In this document: positions 47,801 to 51,558 of the stretch, piece after piece
Numbering within the stretch: the stretch's first letter is position 1
Layout: the number at the start of each line of letters is the position of its first letter
Assembly (NCBI GenBank): GCA_037127315.1
Contig: JBBBDQ010000225.1
Location: forward strand, 1,602,501 to 1,666,500
Direction of reading: 5' to 3'
Length of the DNA: 64,000 bases
From: Ascarosepion bandense
Taxonomy: Eukaryota > Mollusca > Cephalopoda > Sepiida > Sepiidae
The notes under the pieces: model-generated
Database searches by the model: none
The model's input: only the letters and a program-made list of their open reading frames with translations
What the model was told of the DNA's origin: nothing
Made by a program: the position numbers and the translations under genes

Positions 47801-48782
47801 AAACATTGAAATTTACAAGCCACTTCTTATCTCAGTTCGCCACTGAGTCCTTCTCAAGATCAGCAGTGAGGTTAAGTTTGTCCACCTCACCAGATTTCTT
47901 ATTGATGCGGGAGTAAATGATTGTGTCATCTGCGTTGATGCCTACTTGGGATTTGATCACATCTGGTAGATCATTTATGAAAATCAGAAAAAGCATCAAG
48001 CCCTGGGGAATGTCTACGTGTGTGTGGTAGGATGTGGAGGCATGCCCATTAAAGACGACCTTCATTATGCAGTTAGATAGCAAAAATTGGATCAGAACAA
48101 GCAAGCGTCTAGTGATACCATAACCCTGTAGCTTGTGCAGAAGGCCAGCATACCAAACCCTATCAAAAGCCTTGGAGATATCCAGGGCAACAGCACTAGC
48201 CTTAACGGACTTACCAAGGGCTTGGTATATGTATTCTGTGATGGTCATTACATATGAGCTGTAGACCTGGCAAAGTGGAAGCCATAATGCTTGTCTGAGA
48301 ATAGTTTATGGGCAGTAAGATGTTGAACTATTTCAGCATTGATAATAGCTTCGAACACTTTTCCAAAAATTGGTAGGAGGCTTATTAGATGTGTCCGAGG
48401 GTTCTCCTGAGTTCTTAAATACAGAAACCACAGAGGAGGACTTCAAGCAGGCAGGAAGCAGAAAGACAGTAATTATATAGTTTAAAGAAGACAGAAGAGA
48501 GTTCAGGGGCACATTTTTTCAGGACAATGACTGGGATTCCATCACCTCCACTTGTCTCATTGGGGTCAAGTTTTGATATTATCTTAAATACCAGGGGGTA
48601 TATAATAAAACCATATTCAGTAGTCTCCACTAGACATTCTAATGACTCTCCTTAAAATCACATAAGGTATATCTACAATTTATACAATTTGTTTTATATT
48701 TCAGACAAACATTATCCTTGCAAAAGATTCCAGTGGCCAGGGAAGTGCAATTGCTGCTGCTTTGGTGACCCAGAAATCTTAA
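2664..48782 (+). CDS. HK: Hexokinase, complete 12-exon gene (465 codons)
   Basis: Cytosolic ATP:hexose 6-phosphotransferase, the entry step of glycolysis. Coding exons: 2664-2732, 2963-3131, 8339-8478, 16270-16348, 20197-20333, 20525-20624, 22984-23063, 34188-34300, 35550-35705, 39491-39633, 41008-41141, 48705-48782. All donors are GT and all acceptors AG, phases agree at every junction, and they sum to 1398 nt. Length fits a single 50-kDa hexokinase domain. Visible landmarks: [10 protein letters not shown] (aa 86-95, phosphate 1), GFTFSFP (153-159), Thr174-Lys175, Asp210 (catalytic base), GTGSN (232-236, phosphate 2), Glu264 in VEWGG, Glu298 in FEK, AVDGSLY (412-418) and DSSGQGSA (448-455, adenosine side). 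Ser209 replaces the near-invariant Asn beside Asp210. ATG 2664 follows an acceptor at 2650, so a 5' UTR exon should lie upstream; I did not find it. Glucokinase versus broad hexokinase cannot be decided here. Confidence 0.95.
2963..3131 (+). CDS. HK: Hexokinase exon 2 (N-terminal small-domain helices)
   Basis: Residues 24-79 plus the first base of codon 80. It covers the region between the N-terminal helix and the phosphate-1 loop, including a GSSRD segment that corresponds to the GLSRD/GLSKE part of other hexokinases. Acceptor tatatgcag, donor gtaggt. A decayed second copy of the 3' half of this exon with its flanking intron lies at about 13133-13300. Confidence 0.9.
3474..3792 (+). repeat. 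5' LTR of the Gypsy element
   Basis: Starts TGATGTAATGAATATGC and ends GGGATCA. It matches 7277-7568 along its whole length with scattered substitutions and an extra internal stretch, so the insertion is old. The AT-repeat ATATATATAT near its end could act as a TATA-like or length-variable segment. Confidence 0.92.
3955..4290 (+). pseudogene. Gypsy gag remnant with zinc knuckle
   Basis: Reading frame at 3957-4157 carries the C-terminal gag helices, then a frame break, then a zinc-knuckle region (4177-4275) with Cys-x2-Cys...His...Cys and a second Cys-His-Cys group. The same gag segment reappears in the relic at 30257-30450, so the two insertions belong to one family. Confidence 0.8.
4335..4664 (+). 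pseudogene. Gypsy aspartic protease remnant
   Basis: About 110 codons with the retropepsin layout: the active-site triad region reads LVNSVSD where the family has LVDTGSD, followed by the flap segment and FGLDWI near the end. The catalytic Asp is Asn, so this copy would be inactive even without the downstream stops. Confidence 0.85.
4665..5910 (+). pseudogene. Gypsy reverse transcriptase-RNase H remnant
   Basis: RT palm with the catalytic AYLDDILI motif at about 5110-5135, thumb with KYLG, then connection FLGLVSYY, and RNase H with [13 protein letters not shown] (about 5560-5600), [12 protein letters not shown] and [12 protein letters not shown]. At least two stops (5269 and 5287) and several frameshifts separate the pieces. 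Confidence 0.92.
6190..7262 (+). pseudogene. Gypsy integrase remnant and C-terminal tail
   Basis: Zinc-binding region start [13 protein letters not shown] (about 6230-6270), catalytic-core end [16 protein letters not shown] (about 6512-6560) and [11 protein letters not shown] (about 6620-6655). The core is frame-shifted between these. The tail to 7262 is a basic region before the purine tract. Nothing envelope-like is seen. Confidence 0.88.
7277..7568 (+). repeat. 3' LTR of the Gypsy element
   Basis: Starts TGAAGTAATGAATATGC directly after the purine tract and ends CATATCA just before the target duplication TAACC. Partner of 3474-3792. Confidence 0.92.
7574..8338. other. 3' part of hexokinase intron 2
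   Basis: AT-rich intron with no feature recognised apart from the polypyrimidine tract and acceptor at its end. Confidence 0.6.
8339..8478 (+). CDS. HK: Hexokinase exon 3 (phosphate-1 loop)
   Basis: Completes Glu80 and encodes residues 81-126 with the hallmark [10 protein letters not shown] at 86-95. Acceptor ttaatcag after a T-run, donor gtaagt. The preceding 5.2-kb intron holds a whole Ty3/Gypsy element. Ends in phase 0. Confidence 0.95.
8479..10010. other. 5' part of hexokinase intron 3
   Basis: No gene, structured RNA or repeat recognised. Confidence 0.5.
10011..10205 (+). mobile_element. RTE-type LINE 3' end
   Basis: Encodes the C terminus of an RTE-like RT protein: [12 protein letters not shown] followed by [12 protein letters not shown]. 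The coding end runs into CACATAGAAGAAGAAGAAG, a trinucleotide tail. The last RT residues and tail match the inverted copy at 63340-64000. Confidence 0.75.
10206..11600. other. Middle of hexokinase intron 3, with a 32-bp T run
   Basis: Contains an uninterrupted run of 32 T at 10823-10854, followed by a triplicated short motif built around ACTATAAATTT(A/G)TG(G/A) at 10862-10935. No coding feature recognised. Confidence 0.5.
11601..12995. other. GC-richer block of unknown origin
   Basis: Base composition changes sharply from the AT-rich intron, most strongly at 11930-12310 and 12640-12985 where CpG steps are frequent. It holds a TATATAAAGA at about 12531, two long T runs and a CAGC repeat at 12885-12913. 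I find no domain in any frame. Possible readings are a LINE 5' UTR, an LTR, or an intronic regulatory island. Confidence 0.4.
12885..12913. repeat. (CAGC)n tandem repeat
   Basis: About seven perfect CAGC units inside the GC-richer block. Confidence 0.9.
13133..13300 (+). pseudogene. Decayed duplicate of hexokinase exon 2 and adjoining intron
   Basis: AGAGAATAATTTTATATACA then GAAATCTCAGTGGAAATA matches the 3' end of exon 2 (3092-3131) almost base for base. The homology continues into the following intron (shared ATGATTTTTCA...GGTTTTAAAT and ATTCTTAAAT stretches, compare 3195-3235). The donor GTAGGT is lost. It lies in intron 3, about 10 kb downstream of the source and in the same orientation. 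Confidence 0.8.
13530..13812 (-). repeat. tRNA-derived SINE, type III
   Basis: On the minus strand: box A-like TGATGCAGTGGATATCAGCT and box B-like GAGTTCGGATTCCAG, then a tail that includes GGTAACCAGTCTACCACAG and GGCACTTAACTGACTGATTC. Other copies: 52545-52790 and (degraded) 39150-39300; the copy at 32036-32340 has an extra 5S head. Confidence 0.75.
14346..15919 (-). mobile_element. Tc1/mariner transposon with IR/DR ends
   Basis: Flanked by TA dinucleotides (14344-14345 and 15920-15921) with long terminal inverted repeats at 14346-14540 and 15720-15919. Outer ends begin CAGTGACACACATAAG and CAGGGACATGCATAAG. Each TIR carries two copies of the motif AAGTATTGGATACAT, one outer and one inner, which is the IR/DR layout of some Tc1 elements. 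One transposase relic lies between on the minus strand. Confidence 0.95.
14590..15600 (-). pseudogene. Tc1 transposase, broken
   Basis: Minus-strand fragments in order: helix-turn-helix with [20 protein letters not shown] with the first catalytic-core stretch, [13 protein letters not shown] with the second catalytic Asp (about 14840-14880), and [19 protein letters not shown] with the third acidic residue (about 14705-14770). Several frameshifts and stops; the frame changes between the HTH and core. Non-autonomous. Confidence 0.92.
16270..16348 (+). CDS. HK: Hexokinase exon 4
   Basis: Residues 127-152 plus the first base of Gly153. The reading [14 protein letters not shown] matches the helix before the hexokinase LGFTFSFP segment. 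Acceptor tctcaatag, donor gtgagt. Preceded by a 7.8-kb intron and followed by a 3.85-kb intron, both full of repeats. Confidence 0.92.
16349..17441. other. 5' part of hexokinase intron 4
   Basis: AT-rich, no feature recognised. Confidence 0.5.
17442..17745 (-). repeat. Inverted Penelope terminal repeat (5' side)
   Basis: Minus-strand copy of the tRNA-like terminal repeat: reads back from CTTCAGGTGCTAGGAATTTC through GGCCATGTGTCCTTAAGG to GATGTTAATGGTTTTCTC, then directly abuts the Penelope body at 17746. It is the inverted partner of 19091-19725. Confidence 0.85.
17746..19090 (+). mobile_element. Penelope-like element body: RT and GIY-YIG remnants
   Basis: Starts inside RT at [18 protein letters not shown], continues with the conserved [19 protein letters not shown] (about 17905-17955), the YVDD box region [14 protein letters not shown] (about 18256-18300) and [13 protein letters not shown] (about 18370-18410). 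It ends with GIY-YIG endonuclease remnants, CVYAIPCSC (about 18829-18855) and ESAHMLG (about 19056-19078). Stops and frameshifts throughout. RT plus C-terminal GIY-YIG is diagnostic of Penelope-like elements. Confidence 0.93.
19091..19725 (+). repeat. Penelope terminal repeat (3' side) with tRNA-like head
   Basis: Continues without a break from the Penelope coding end. It has partial internal triplication of an ACTAGAGAAAACCATTAACA unit (19140-19310), then a tRNA-like head at about 19378-19460 with box A TGGCCCAGTGGATATAG and box B TAAGTTCAATACCAG, then the tail CCTGAAGGATGCTGG...AAAC and GATGAGGACAACAG...GTAAATACTAC. Direct-orientation partner of the inverted repeat at 17442-17745. Confidence 0.85.
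19726..20196. other. 3' part of hexokinase intron 4
   Basis: Contains a possible degraded minus-strand tRNA-like fragment near 20060-20110 (TAATTCACTAGGCCATG), then the polypyrimidine tract of exon 5. Confidence 0.4.
20197..20333 (+). CDS. HK: Hexokinase exon 5 (glucose-binding Thr-Lys)
   Basis: Residues 153-198. Carries GFTFSFP and the sugar-contacting WTK (Thr174, Lys175), then the KCTDGPG turn corresponding to KATDCVG-type loops. Donor gtcagt is a weaker consensus but keeps phase 0 into exon 6. Confidence 0.95.
20525..20624 (+). CDS. HK: Hexokinase exon 6 (catalytic Asp; unusual Ser-Asp pair)
   Basis: Residues 199-231 plus the first base of Gly232. The segment VAIISDT aligns with the family VAVVNDT: the catalytic base Asp210 is kept but its Asn partner is Ser209, and the following VGT is TAA. 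Acceptor cctcacag, donor gtgagt; intron 5 is only 191 bp. Confidence 0.94.
20625..21250. other. 5' part of hexokinase intron 6
   Basis: No feature recognised. Confidence 0.5.
21251..21580 (-). repeat. tRNA-like terminal repeat type II, minus copy
   Basis: On the minus strand: box A-like CAATAGCCTAGTGGATTAAA, box B-like TGAGTTCAATCCC, then TGATGAAGGCATGAGGG and GGCTGAAACGCTGTAATAGC. Same family as 22600-22840, 42020-42360 and 53380-53635. Confidence 0.8.
22072..22118. repeat. (AT)n microsatellite
   Basis: About 23 uninterrupted AT units. Confidence 0.95.
22600..22840 (+). repeat. tRNA-like terminal repeat type II, plus copy, 5'-truncated
   Basis: Retains TAGATTAAATAAAGGTTCA, the CTGATAAGGGCACAATGGCT and GAAAC core at 22749-22773, and the tail AGAGATGAGGATGCTAGTCC...AATGTAAATAAATAC. 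It forms a tail-to-tail pair with 21251-21580 across about 1 kb. Confidence 0.75.
22984..23063 (+). CDS. HK: Hexokinase exon 7 (phosphate-2 loop)
   Basis: Residues 232-258 beginning [11 protein letters not shown]. Most family members have a second acidic residue where Asn242 stands. The following acidic stretch is the variable loop before the EWG strand. Acceptor ctttccag, donor gtaagt. Confidence 0.94.
23064..23627. other. Start of hexokinase intron 7
   Basis: No feature recognised before the Gypsy LTR. Confidence 0.5.
23628..24640 (+). mobile_element. Ty3/Gypsy relic with 5' LTR, gag and RT pieces
   Basis: A 150-bp LTR (23628-23777, TGTTATGATGATTG to GTGGAACA) is followed by a primer-binding-like TGGTGTCAGAG (23778-23788). 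A gag relic follows ([11 protein letters not shown], about 23855-23890). After a large deletion comes RT with [14 protein letters not shown] and [18 protein letters not shown] (24211-24474), then [19 protein letters not shown] split by frame breaks to about 24600. The element stops abruptly at the antisense Gypsy material. Confidence 0.88.
24650..26400 (-). mobile_element. Antisense LTR-retrotransposon relic (protease and RT)
   Basis: Read on the minus strand: a protease-like [14 protein letters not shown] (about 25840-25885), a long retropepsin-side stretch with LPIPVLLDD (25532-25735), then RT start [18 protein letters not shown] and GDLSICVD (about 24930-25030), and RT thumb [17 protein letters not shown] (about 24690-24745), with most of the palm deleted. 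It lies tail-to-tail against the sense Gypsy relic. Confidence 0.75.
26420..26504. repeat. Near-perfect 40-bp hairpin containing a box B-like motif
   Basis: Arms 26420-26459 and 26466-26504 pair with one bulged G, leaving a 6-nt loop. The right arm includes GAGTTCGAATCC, a tRNA box B consensus. Confidence 0.85.
27060..27545 (-). repeat. Penelope terminal repeat, minus copy
   Basis: Minus-strand copy with the tail (ATTTACATTATTTGGACTAT at about 27093-27112), the core CTGAAGAAGGCCGG...GCCGAAAC at 27140-27172, and the tRNA-like head at about 27320-27400. It joins the minus-strand Penelope body at its upper end. Confidence 0.85.
27546..28560 (-). mobile_element. Penelope-like element, minus strand, internally deleted
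   Basis: Minus-strand order: N-terminal region with [31 protein letters not shown] and [18 protein letters not shown] (28290 down to about 28000), an RT-1 remnant near 27880-27840, then a jump to the GIY-YIG C-terminal part (WHIC/LAHMLG-type end near 27600). RT palm is missing. The N-terminal DKGN signature is typical of Penelope-like elements. Confidence 0.88.
28575..28672. repeat. Perfect 34-bp inverted repeat
   Basis: Arms 28575-28608 and 28639-28672 pair without a mismatch across a 30-nt loop. The loop itself contains the small palindrome GCTAATAATTAGC. It lies at the N-terminal edge of the minus-strand Penelope relic. Confidence 0.95.
28800..29380. other. Intron sequence between Penelope pieces
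   Basis: No feature recognised. Confidence 0.5.
29381..29758. repeat. Fold-back pair of Penelope terminal repeats
   Basis: Minus copy (29381-29650: tail, core, tRNA-like head) fused head-to-head to the end of a plus copy (29650-29758: GATTATAATAAAGGGTTTGG to GATGAGGACAATAGTTTGAA). Only the outer parts can pair. No coding body between the arms. Confidence 0.8.
30250..31620 (+). mobile_element. Ty3/Gypsy relic: gag, RNase H and integrase pieces
   Basis: A gag segment (30257-30420) resembles that of the 3469-7573 element. It is fused by deletion to RNase H ([17 protein letters not shown], about 30450-30500). The integrase is better preserved: [26 protein letters not shown] (about 31158-31175), [14 protein letters not shown] (about 31300-31340) and [14 protein letters not shown] (about 31400-31450). 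Stops and one frame change at about 31260. No LTRs found. Confidence 0.9.
32036..32340 (-). repeat. Composite 5S-tRNA SINE
   Basis: Minus-strand order: a 5S rRNA-like head (32340-32224), then a tRNA-like part with box A-like TGGTGCAGTGAATATTGGC and box B GAGTTCGAATTCCAG, then a tail ending near GGGACCCTACCC. The tRNA-like part and tail match the type III SINE copies, which lack the 5S head. Confidence 0.85.
32224..32340 (-). rRNA. 5S rRNA-like sequence (SINE head, not a functional gene)
   Basis: Starts GGCTTACGGCCATATCAC and includes the internal control region: AGTTAAGCAACATTGAGCC, then TGGTCAGTACTTAGATGGGT, and ends GGGAATACCAGGTGCTGTAA. Substitutions in conserved stems and the direct fusion to a tRNA-like unit without a T-run show it is SINE-borne. 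Confidence 0.85.
32341..33479. other. Intron 7 sequence with AT microsatellites
   Basis: AT repeats at 32753-32770 and 32792-32821, then an A-rich tract to about 33240. No coding feature recognised. Confidence 0.5.
33480..33945 (+). mobile_element. Mariner-type transposase relic, internally deleted
   Basis: N-terminal part [13 protein letters not shown] (about 33610-33650) is followed, after a deletion of the catalytic centre, by [15 protein letters not shown] (about 33722-33770) and the C-terminal [20 protein letters not shown] (33832-33892), then VEANGNFIE. The spacing shows that the DDE core is mostly missing. No TIRs identified. Confidence 0.82.
34188..34300 (+). CDS. HK: Hexokinase exon 8 (Glu264, EWG motif)
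   Basis: Residues 259-295 plus two bases of codon 296. [13 protein letters not shown] corresponds to MEWGAFGDNGCLD, so the glucose-binding Glu is retained. It follows the longest intron (11.1 kb), which is mostly retroelement debris. Acceptor ttttcttag, donor gtatgt. Confidence 0.94.
34301..35549. other. Hexokinase intron 8
   Basis: No feature recognised. AT-rich throughout. Confidence 0.5.
35550..35705 (+). CDS. HK: Hexokinase exon 9 (Glu298, FEK...YLGE)
   Basis: Completes Thr296 and encodes 297-347. [15 protein letters not shown] matches the family FEKMISGMYLGEIVR, placing the last sugar-contacting Glu at 298. Acceptor catcttcag, donor gtatgt. Confidence 0.95.
35706..36900. other. 5' part of hexokinase intron 9
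   Basis: No feature recognised. Confidence 0.5.
36900..39110 (-). mobile_element. Antisense Ty3/Gypsy relic, highly decayed
   Basis: On the minus strand: protease region [11 protein letters not shown] and [12 protein letters not shown] (about 37940-38000), [15 protein letters not shown] (about 37725-37775) and ATEPTDWI (about 37690-37715), the linker and start of Gypsy RT. Related stretches at 36930-37030 and 38985-39105 (both with GTTGCTGGCTGATGTGGAAG-like text) may be the two LTRs. The rest is unrecognisable. Confidence 0.65.
39150..39300 (-). repeat. tRNA-derived SINE type III, degraded copy
   Basis: Shares the tRNA-like and tail parts of the composite SINE at 32036-32340 (for example TGGCTTATCAAT and GAATTCATACCTTTCTCAAG on the plus strand), with many changes. 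Confidence 0.55.
39491..39633 (+). CDS. HK: Hexokinase exon 10
   Basis: Completes Arg348 and encodes 349-395. The segment [17 protein letters not shown] aligns with the hexokinase helix CGVVSRRAAQLCGAG. Acceptor ctatttcag, donor gtaaga. Confidence 0.93.
40045..40155. repeat. Fold-back of the Penelope tail only
   Basis: Arms 40051-40084 and 40117-40150 are complementary with one mismatch. The inner TTTGTTGTTG/CAACAACAAA also pairs, giving a stem of about 45 bp. The sequence is the shared tail (GGACAATAGT...AATAGTGTAAATAAT) in inverted duplicate. Confidence 0.9.
40156..41007. other. 3' part of hexokinase intron 10
   Basis: A non-AT-rich patch at about 40580-40760 gives a short frame starting [15 protein letters not shown]. 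It resembles repeat debris more than a gene; I assign no function. Confidence 0.35.
41008..41141 (+). CDS. HK: Hexokinase exon 11 (adenosine-side AVDGSLY)
   Basis: Completes Ala396 and encodes 397-440. [16 protein letters not shown] is the family TVGVDGTLYKLHPHF segment. Ends phase 0 at donor gtaaga; a Penelope-like body starts within roughly 30 bp of this donor. Confidence 0.95.
41160..41990 (+). mobile_element. Penelope-like element body, second subfamily, RT end and GIY-YIG
   Basis: RT C-terminal segment with [20 protein letters not shown] and [10 protein letters not shown] (about 41310-41395), then remnants of the GIY-YIG part ([10 protein letters not shown] region about 41750-41780) and a C-terminal basic end near 41950. 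Several frameshifts. It is followed directly by a type II tRNA-like terminal repeat rather than type I. Confidence 0.85.
42020..42360 (+). repeat. tRNA-like terminal repeat type II, most complete copy
   Basis: Head: box A-like AATAGCCTAGTGGATTAAAA, box B-like TGAGTTCAATCCCTAGG (about 42107-42123). Then GTGGAACAAGAACAATCTAC, the ACTGATGAACGCTGGAAAGC variant of the core, and a degraded tail ending GCATGTAAATAATATC. Directly downstream of the Penelope body. Confidence 0.8.
42361..43079. other. Middle of hexokinase intron 11
   Basis: AT-rich, no feature recognised. Confidence 0.5.
43080..44085 (+). mobile_element. Jockey-like LINE 3' fragment
   Basis: Broken RT C-terminal region with [16 protein letters not shown] (decayed catalytic box), [13 protein letters not shown] text, IQRRICNMI (about 43543-43570) and [17 protein letters not shown] (about 43845-43895). 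It ends in the 3' UTR with GGGGTGAAATGATAAAC and an A run (to 44091). Same family as 46905-48645. Confidence 0.88.
44086..45600. other. Intron 11 sequence with tandem repeats
   Basis: A-rich stretches to 44330, a fragment resembling the type II repeat (CCCATGTCACAGGTGATTCT, about 44836-44855), TATA-like TTATATAAGG at about 45037 and a (CAGA)n(GA)n tract at 45087-45124. No coding feature recognised. Confidence 0.45.
45601..46300 (+). repeat. Unclassified repeat-like block with Penelope-type core
   Basis: Begins with TTGATGATGGGTGACCCTAG and GTCGAAATG (45605-45633), the same two-box core as in the Penelope terminal repeats. The rest is less AT-rich than the surroundings and has no recognised protein. 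An LTR or a third type of terminal repeat is possible. Confidence 0.4.
46905..48645 (-). mobile_element. Jockey-like LINE, RT to 3' end, antisense
   Basis: RT motifs on the minus strand: [13 protein letters not shown] (about 48535-48575), [20 protein letters not shown] (about 48125-48185), [17 protein letters not shown] (about 47970-48020) and [12 protein letters not shown] (about 47905-47940), where the usual first residue of the FADD box is Asn. The C-terminal part ends [17 protein letters not shown]. 3' end CTTGCTTGGGGTGAAAC near 46920. Frameshifted at several points; truncated 5' of RT as is usual for LINEs. Confidence 0.93.
48705..48782 (+). CDS. HK: Hexokinase exon 12 (terminal; DSSGQGSA, stop TAA)
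   Basis: Residues 441-465 and [18 protein letters not shown] is the family SEDGSGKGAALITAV ATP-binding segment. The acceptor ends at 48704, only about 60 bp from the 5' remains of an antisense LINE. Confidence 0.95.
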   Translation, partial: TNIILAKDSSGQGSAIAAALVTQKS

Positions 48783-49022
48783 TAGGCATAAATATAGGGA
48801 AACTAAGCAATGAAAAATTTTAGAATACTGCAGGAAGTGTATTTGAATTAAACACACTTCCTAATGTAGCTTTAATTATATTTTACTGGTATTCAAATCA
48901 TAATATTCACATTTTTACAAGTCATTAAAAAGAATTTTATATTAGTGATTTGCATACTGAATTTTTGAAGTCATGATTAACAATGTCTGTGAAGGCTTCT
49001 TTTGAATATTTTTCTTAGTCAC

Positions 49023-49028
49023 AATAAA
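49023..49028 (+). terminator. Candidate hexokinase poly(A) signal
   Basis: A canonical AATAAA lies 241 bp past the hexokinase stop, in AT-rich unique-looking sequence before the next repeat. Position and motif fit a 3' UTR end; no transcript data support it. Confidence 0.45.
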
Positions 49029-49299
49029 TTAATTTGCATCTTGTTTCCCAATATAGAGTTGGCTTTAAATGGAAAAAATTAAAAATTCCACTTAATTTTA
49101 AAATAACTCAGTAAATTGGGCTGTGTTCTGTTAAAATATTTTTATGCAATTATTGAATAATGTCAATCAGTTTTTGAGATTGTGAGATGAGTAGGTTACA
49201 GTTAAAGCTATTAGCTATCTCTATATCACATGAAGGATTTCTTTTATTTTGAAAATAATGCATGATTTTTGCCATTTAATATATGCTTGTTAAGCAAGA

Positions 49300-50140
49300 T
49301 GAATCAGTATATTCTATTTACATTGTTCAAATTAGTGTCCTCATCTTTATTGCCATTGTACACTCTGGCAATCTTCAGGTGATTGGAATTTCAAACTGAA
49401 CCCTTTATTTTACCAACCAGAATAGAGTCATCTCTAGAATCTCTTTAACTCAGCTCAAAGTTTTTGTTCACCTCTGCTGTAGACAGGTATTGAACTCACA
49501 ACTCTTTATCTACTGGGCCATGTGTCCTTGAGGACATCAGTGCATGAATTTTGGGGACTTATAAACATAATTTCTGATTATTACTGGTTCCAATATTGTA
49601 TTCATTTCTATGCTTGGCTGACTTAGGAAATTTTTGTGGCCTGATACACTGATTCCTTAATTTTTCATATTTGGATTGGAATCAGTGCTAGGCCACAAAA
49701 ATCTCCTAAGTCAGCCAAGGATAGAAATGAATACAATATGTTAGTGATTAATATGGAGTGCTAGAGAAAAACAATAACAACAAAATTGTAATATGAACTC
49801 TGATAAAAAAAAAAAATGATTACTGAGACATTAGGTTTATAATACATGTACCTTTGCATTGGTTGAATCCAGTGACTTGACCCAAAGAGTTGTAAGTTCA
49901 ATACCTGGCTACAGCAGAAGTGAACAAAAACGTTGAGAGTTGAGTTAAGGGGAGATAACTAATACTGAAACATCTGGAAGAGGTGTGGCTTGTGAAACTA
50001 GAACAATCTACCCAGTGGATAAAATGGTTCAGTTTGAAATTCCAATCATCTGAAGACAACAAGAGTGTACAACTGCCAAAATCTTATGAATATAGCAATG
50101 AAGATTGGGACAACAATCTGAACAATATAAATATAGATAA
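49300..50140. repeat. Large inverted pair of Penelope terminal repeats, no body
   Basis: Minus copy 49300-49670 and plus copy 49678-50140 face each other head-to-head. The inner ends pair almost perfectly: GCTTGGCTGACTTAGGAAAT and GGCCACAAAAATCTCCTAAG arms around an AT-rich centre. Each side has the tRNA-like head (about 49480-49540 minus; about 49850-49915 plus) and tail. Confidence 0.85.
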
Positions 50141-51241
50141 ATATTGAAATCAGAAATGTGTTATTATGCCAGTCTTAAAAGATAGGTGGTGCTGAGAGTG
50201 CATGATCATTTTGATACCTATGAATCTTTAGAAAAAACGAAACTTTTATGCAGCACATCAAAAACTGATATTAATGAGAGAGTAAAAAAAATTCATTTTG
50301 TTAAGAGTGGGTACCTAATCAAAATAAATTGTTTTCTCTACCTGCACAAAGGTTGAAAGTGTATTCAGGTTTAGGATTCATATTTGAGTAAAAATAATTT
50401 GGGCTGTATTCTGAAACTTAAAATCATAATAAAAATGGTCATTTTATATGAATTTATGCTTGGAATATCTGGCTTTCAAAGTTATTAAATAACATTGTAG
50501 GTAACTAATGATAAAAAAGGTTACAATTCAAGAAAATATTGAGTGGCTGTTAATATGTGAAGATTGGACTATATTATATTCATACTCACTTTCTCTTAGT
50601 AGTCATTCCATTATAGGGAAAGTGTATGATAAAGATGAAACTTGGAAGTCTTTATATTTTGTTCTATTTTTTTACAGAAGCTCTCCATCAATAAAAGAGC
50701 TTTGATGATTTAGCATTACAAAAAAAATTTATACCACTTAACCATTTTATATCTACATTAATATACATACTGCTCAAGGAATGTAGGAAATATAAATATT
50801 GCATTGAACCAGTTTAAATAAAATAAAAAAATGCCTATCTACAATTTCATTGTCATCAGCTCTGTTGTAAAATCCAATCAACATATAAAAAAAAAATTAC
50901 TGGGTGTTTATTCCTTTTGATTTTATTAAAATAAAAATTGTGAATTTTTACATTTATAGTTGAATTTATATGGATGATAAATGGAAAATTCTTTGATATC
51001 TAAGTTTTCTTTCCTTAGCATAAATTTGCACATCTGGTGGCACTTTAGAGAATGAAATCAATTTTGATCTGTTGAATACAAAGTCTTACATATTTAAAAC
51101 ATCTAAACATCAATTTTTATAAAAGTTTACTAATCTAAAGCTACCATTAAAATAAATTGTTAAGTTTAAATAAAATTTCAAAATTTATAATCTTTTTAGT
51201 AAATCTTTAAAAAAAATTATATAACTCTTAATTTAAGTGTT
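50141..51241. other. Intergenic region between converging HK and ADPRM
   Basis: Apart from the candidate ADPRM poly(A) signal, no feature recognised. Confidence 0.5.
50907..50912 (-). terminator. Candidate ADPRM poly(A) signal
   Basis: AATAAA on the minus strand about 330 bp past the ADPRM stop. Only motif and position support it. Confidence 0.35.
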
Positions 51242-51558
51242 TTAATGTTGAGTCAATATTCTGATTGGATATTTCAAAGGTATCTGAAAGTTTTCCATTT
51301 TACCATGACCATAAATATATAATGTCTCTGGACATAACTTTGCTGTTGCAAAGCATGTTTCATTTGGTTGTGTTTCTATAACCCCTGCTATGACAATATG
51401 GTAGATGCCTTTCTCATCAATTGCTGAGCCTCCATTATGGTCATGACCTGCCAAGTAAGCTACTACACAGTTATGTTGATGGATCACTTCCAAAATGTCT
51501 AAACTATCCCAACAAACATTGTGGTAATCACAGCTTTTGCCATAGATGGGAACATGTC
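51242..51558 (-). CDS. ADPRM: ADPRM exon 2
   Basis: Completes Gly223 and encodes 224-327 with HVPIYG, the GHDHNGG metal-binding motif and GVIETQPNE, which matches GVIETAPDS of the vertebrate protein. Acceptor cattttcag on the minus strand. Confidence 0.93.
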
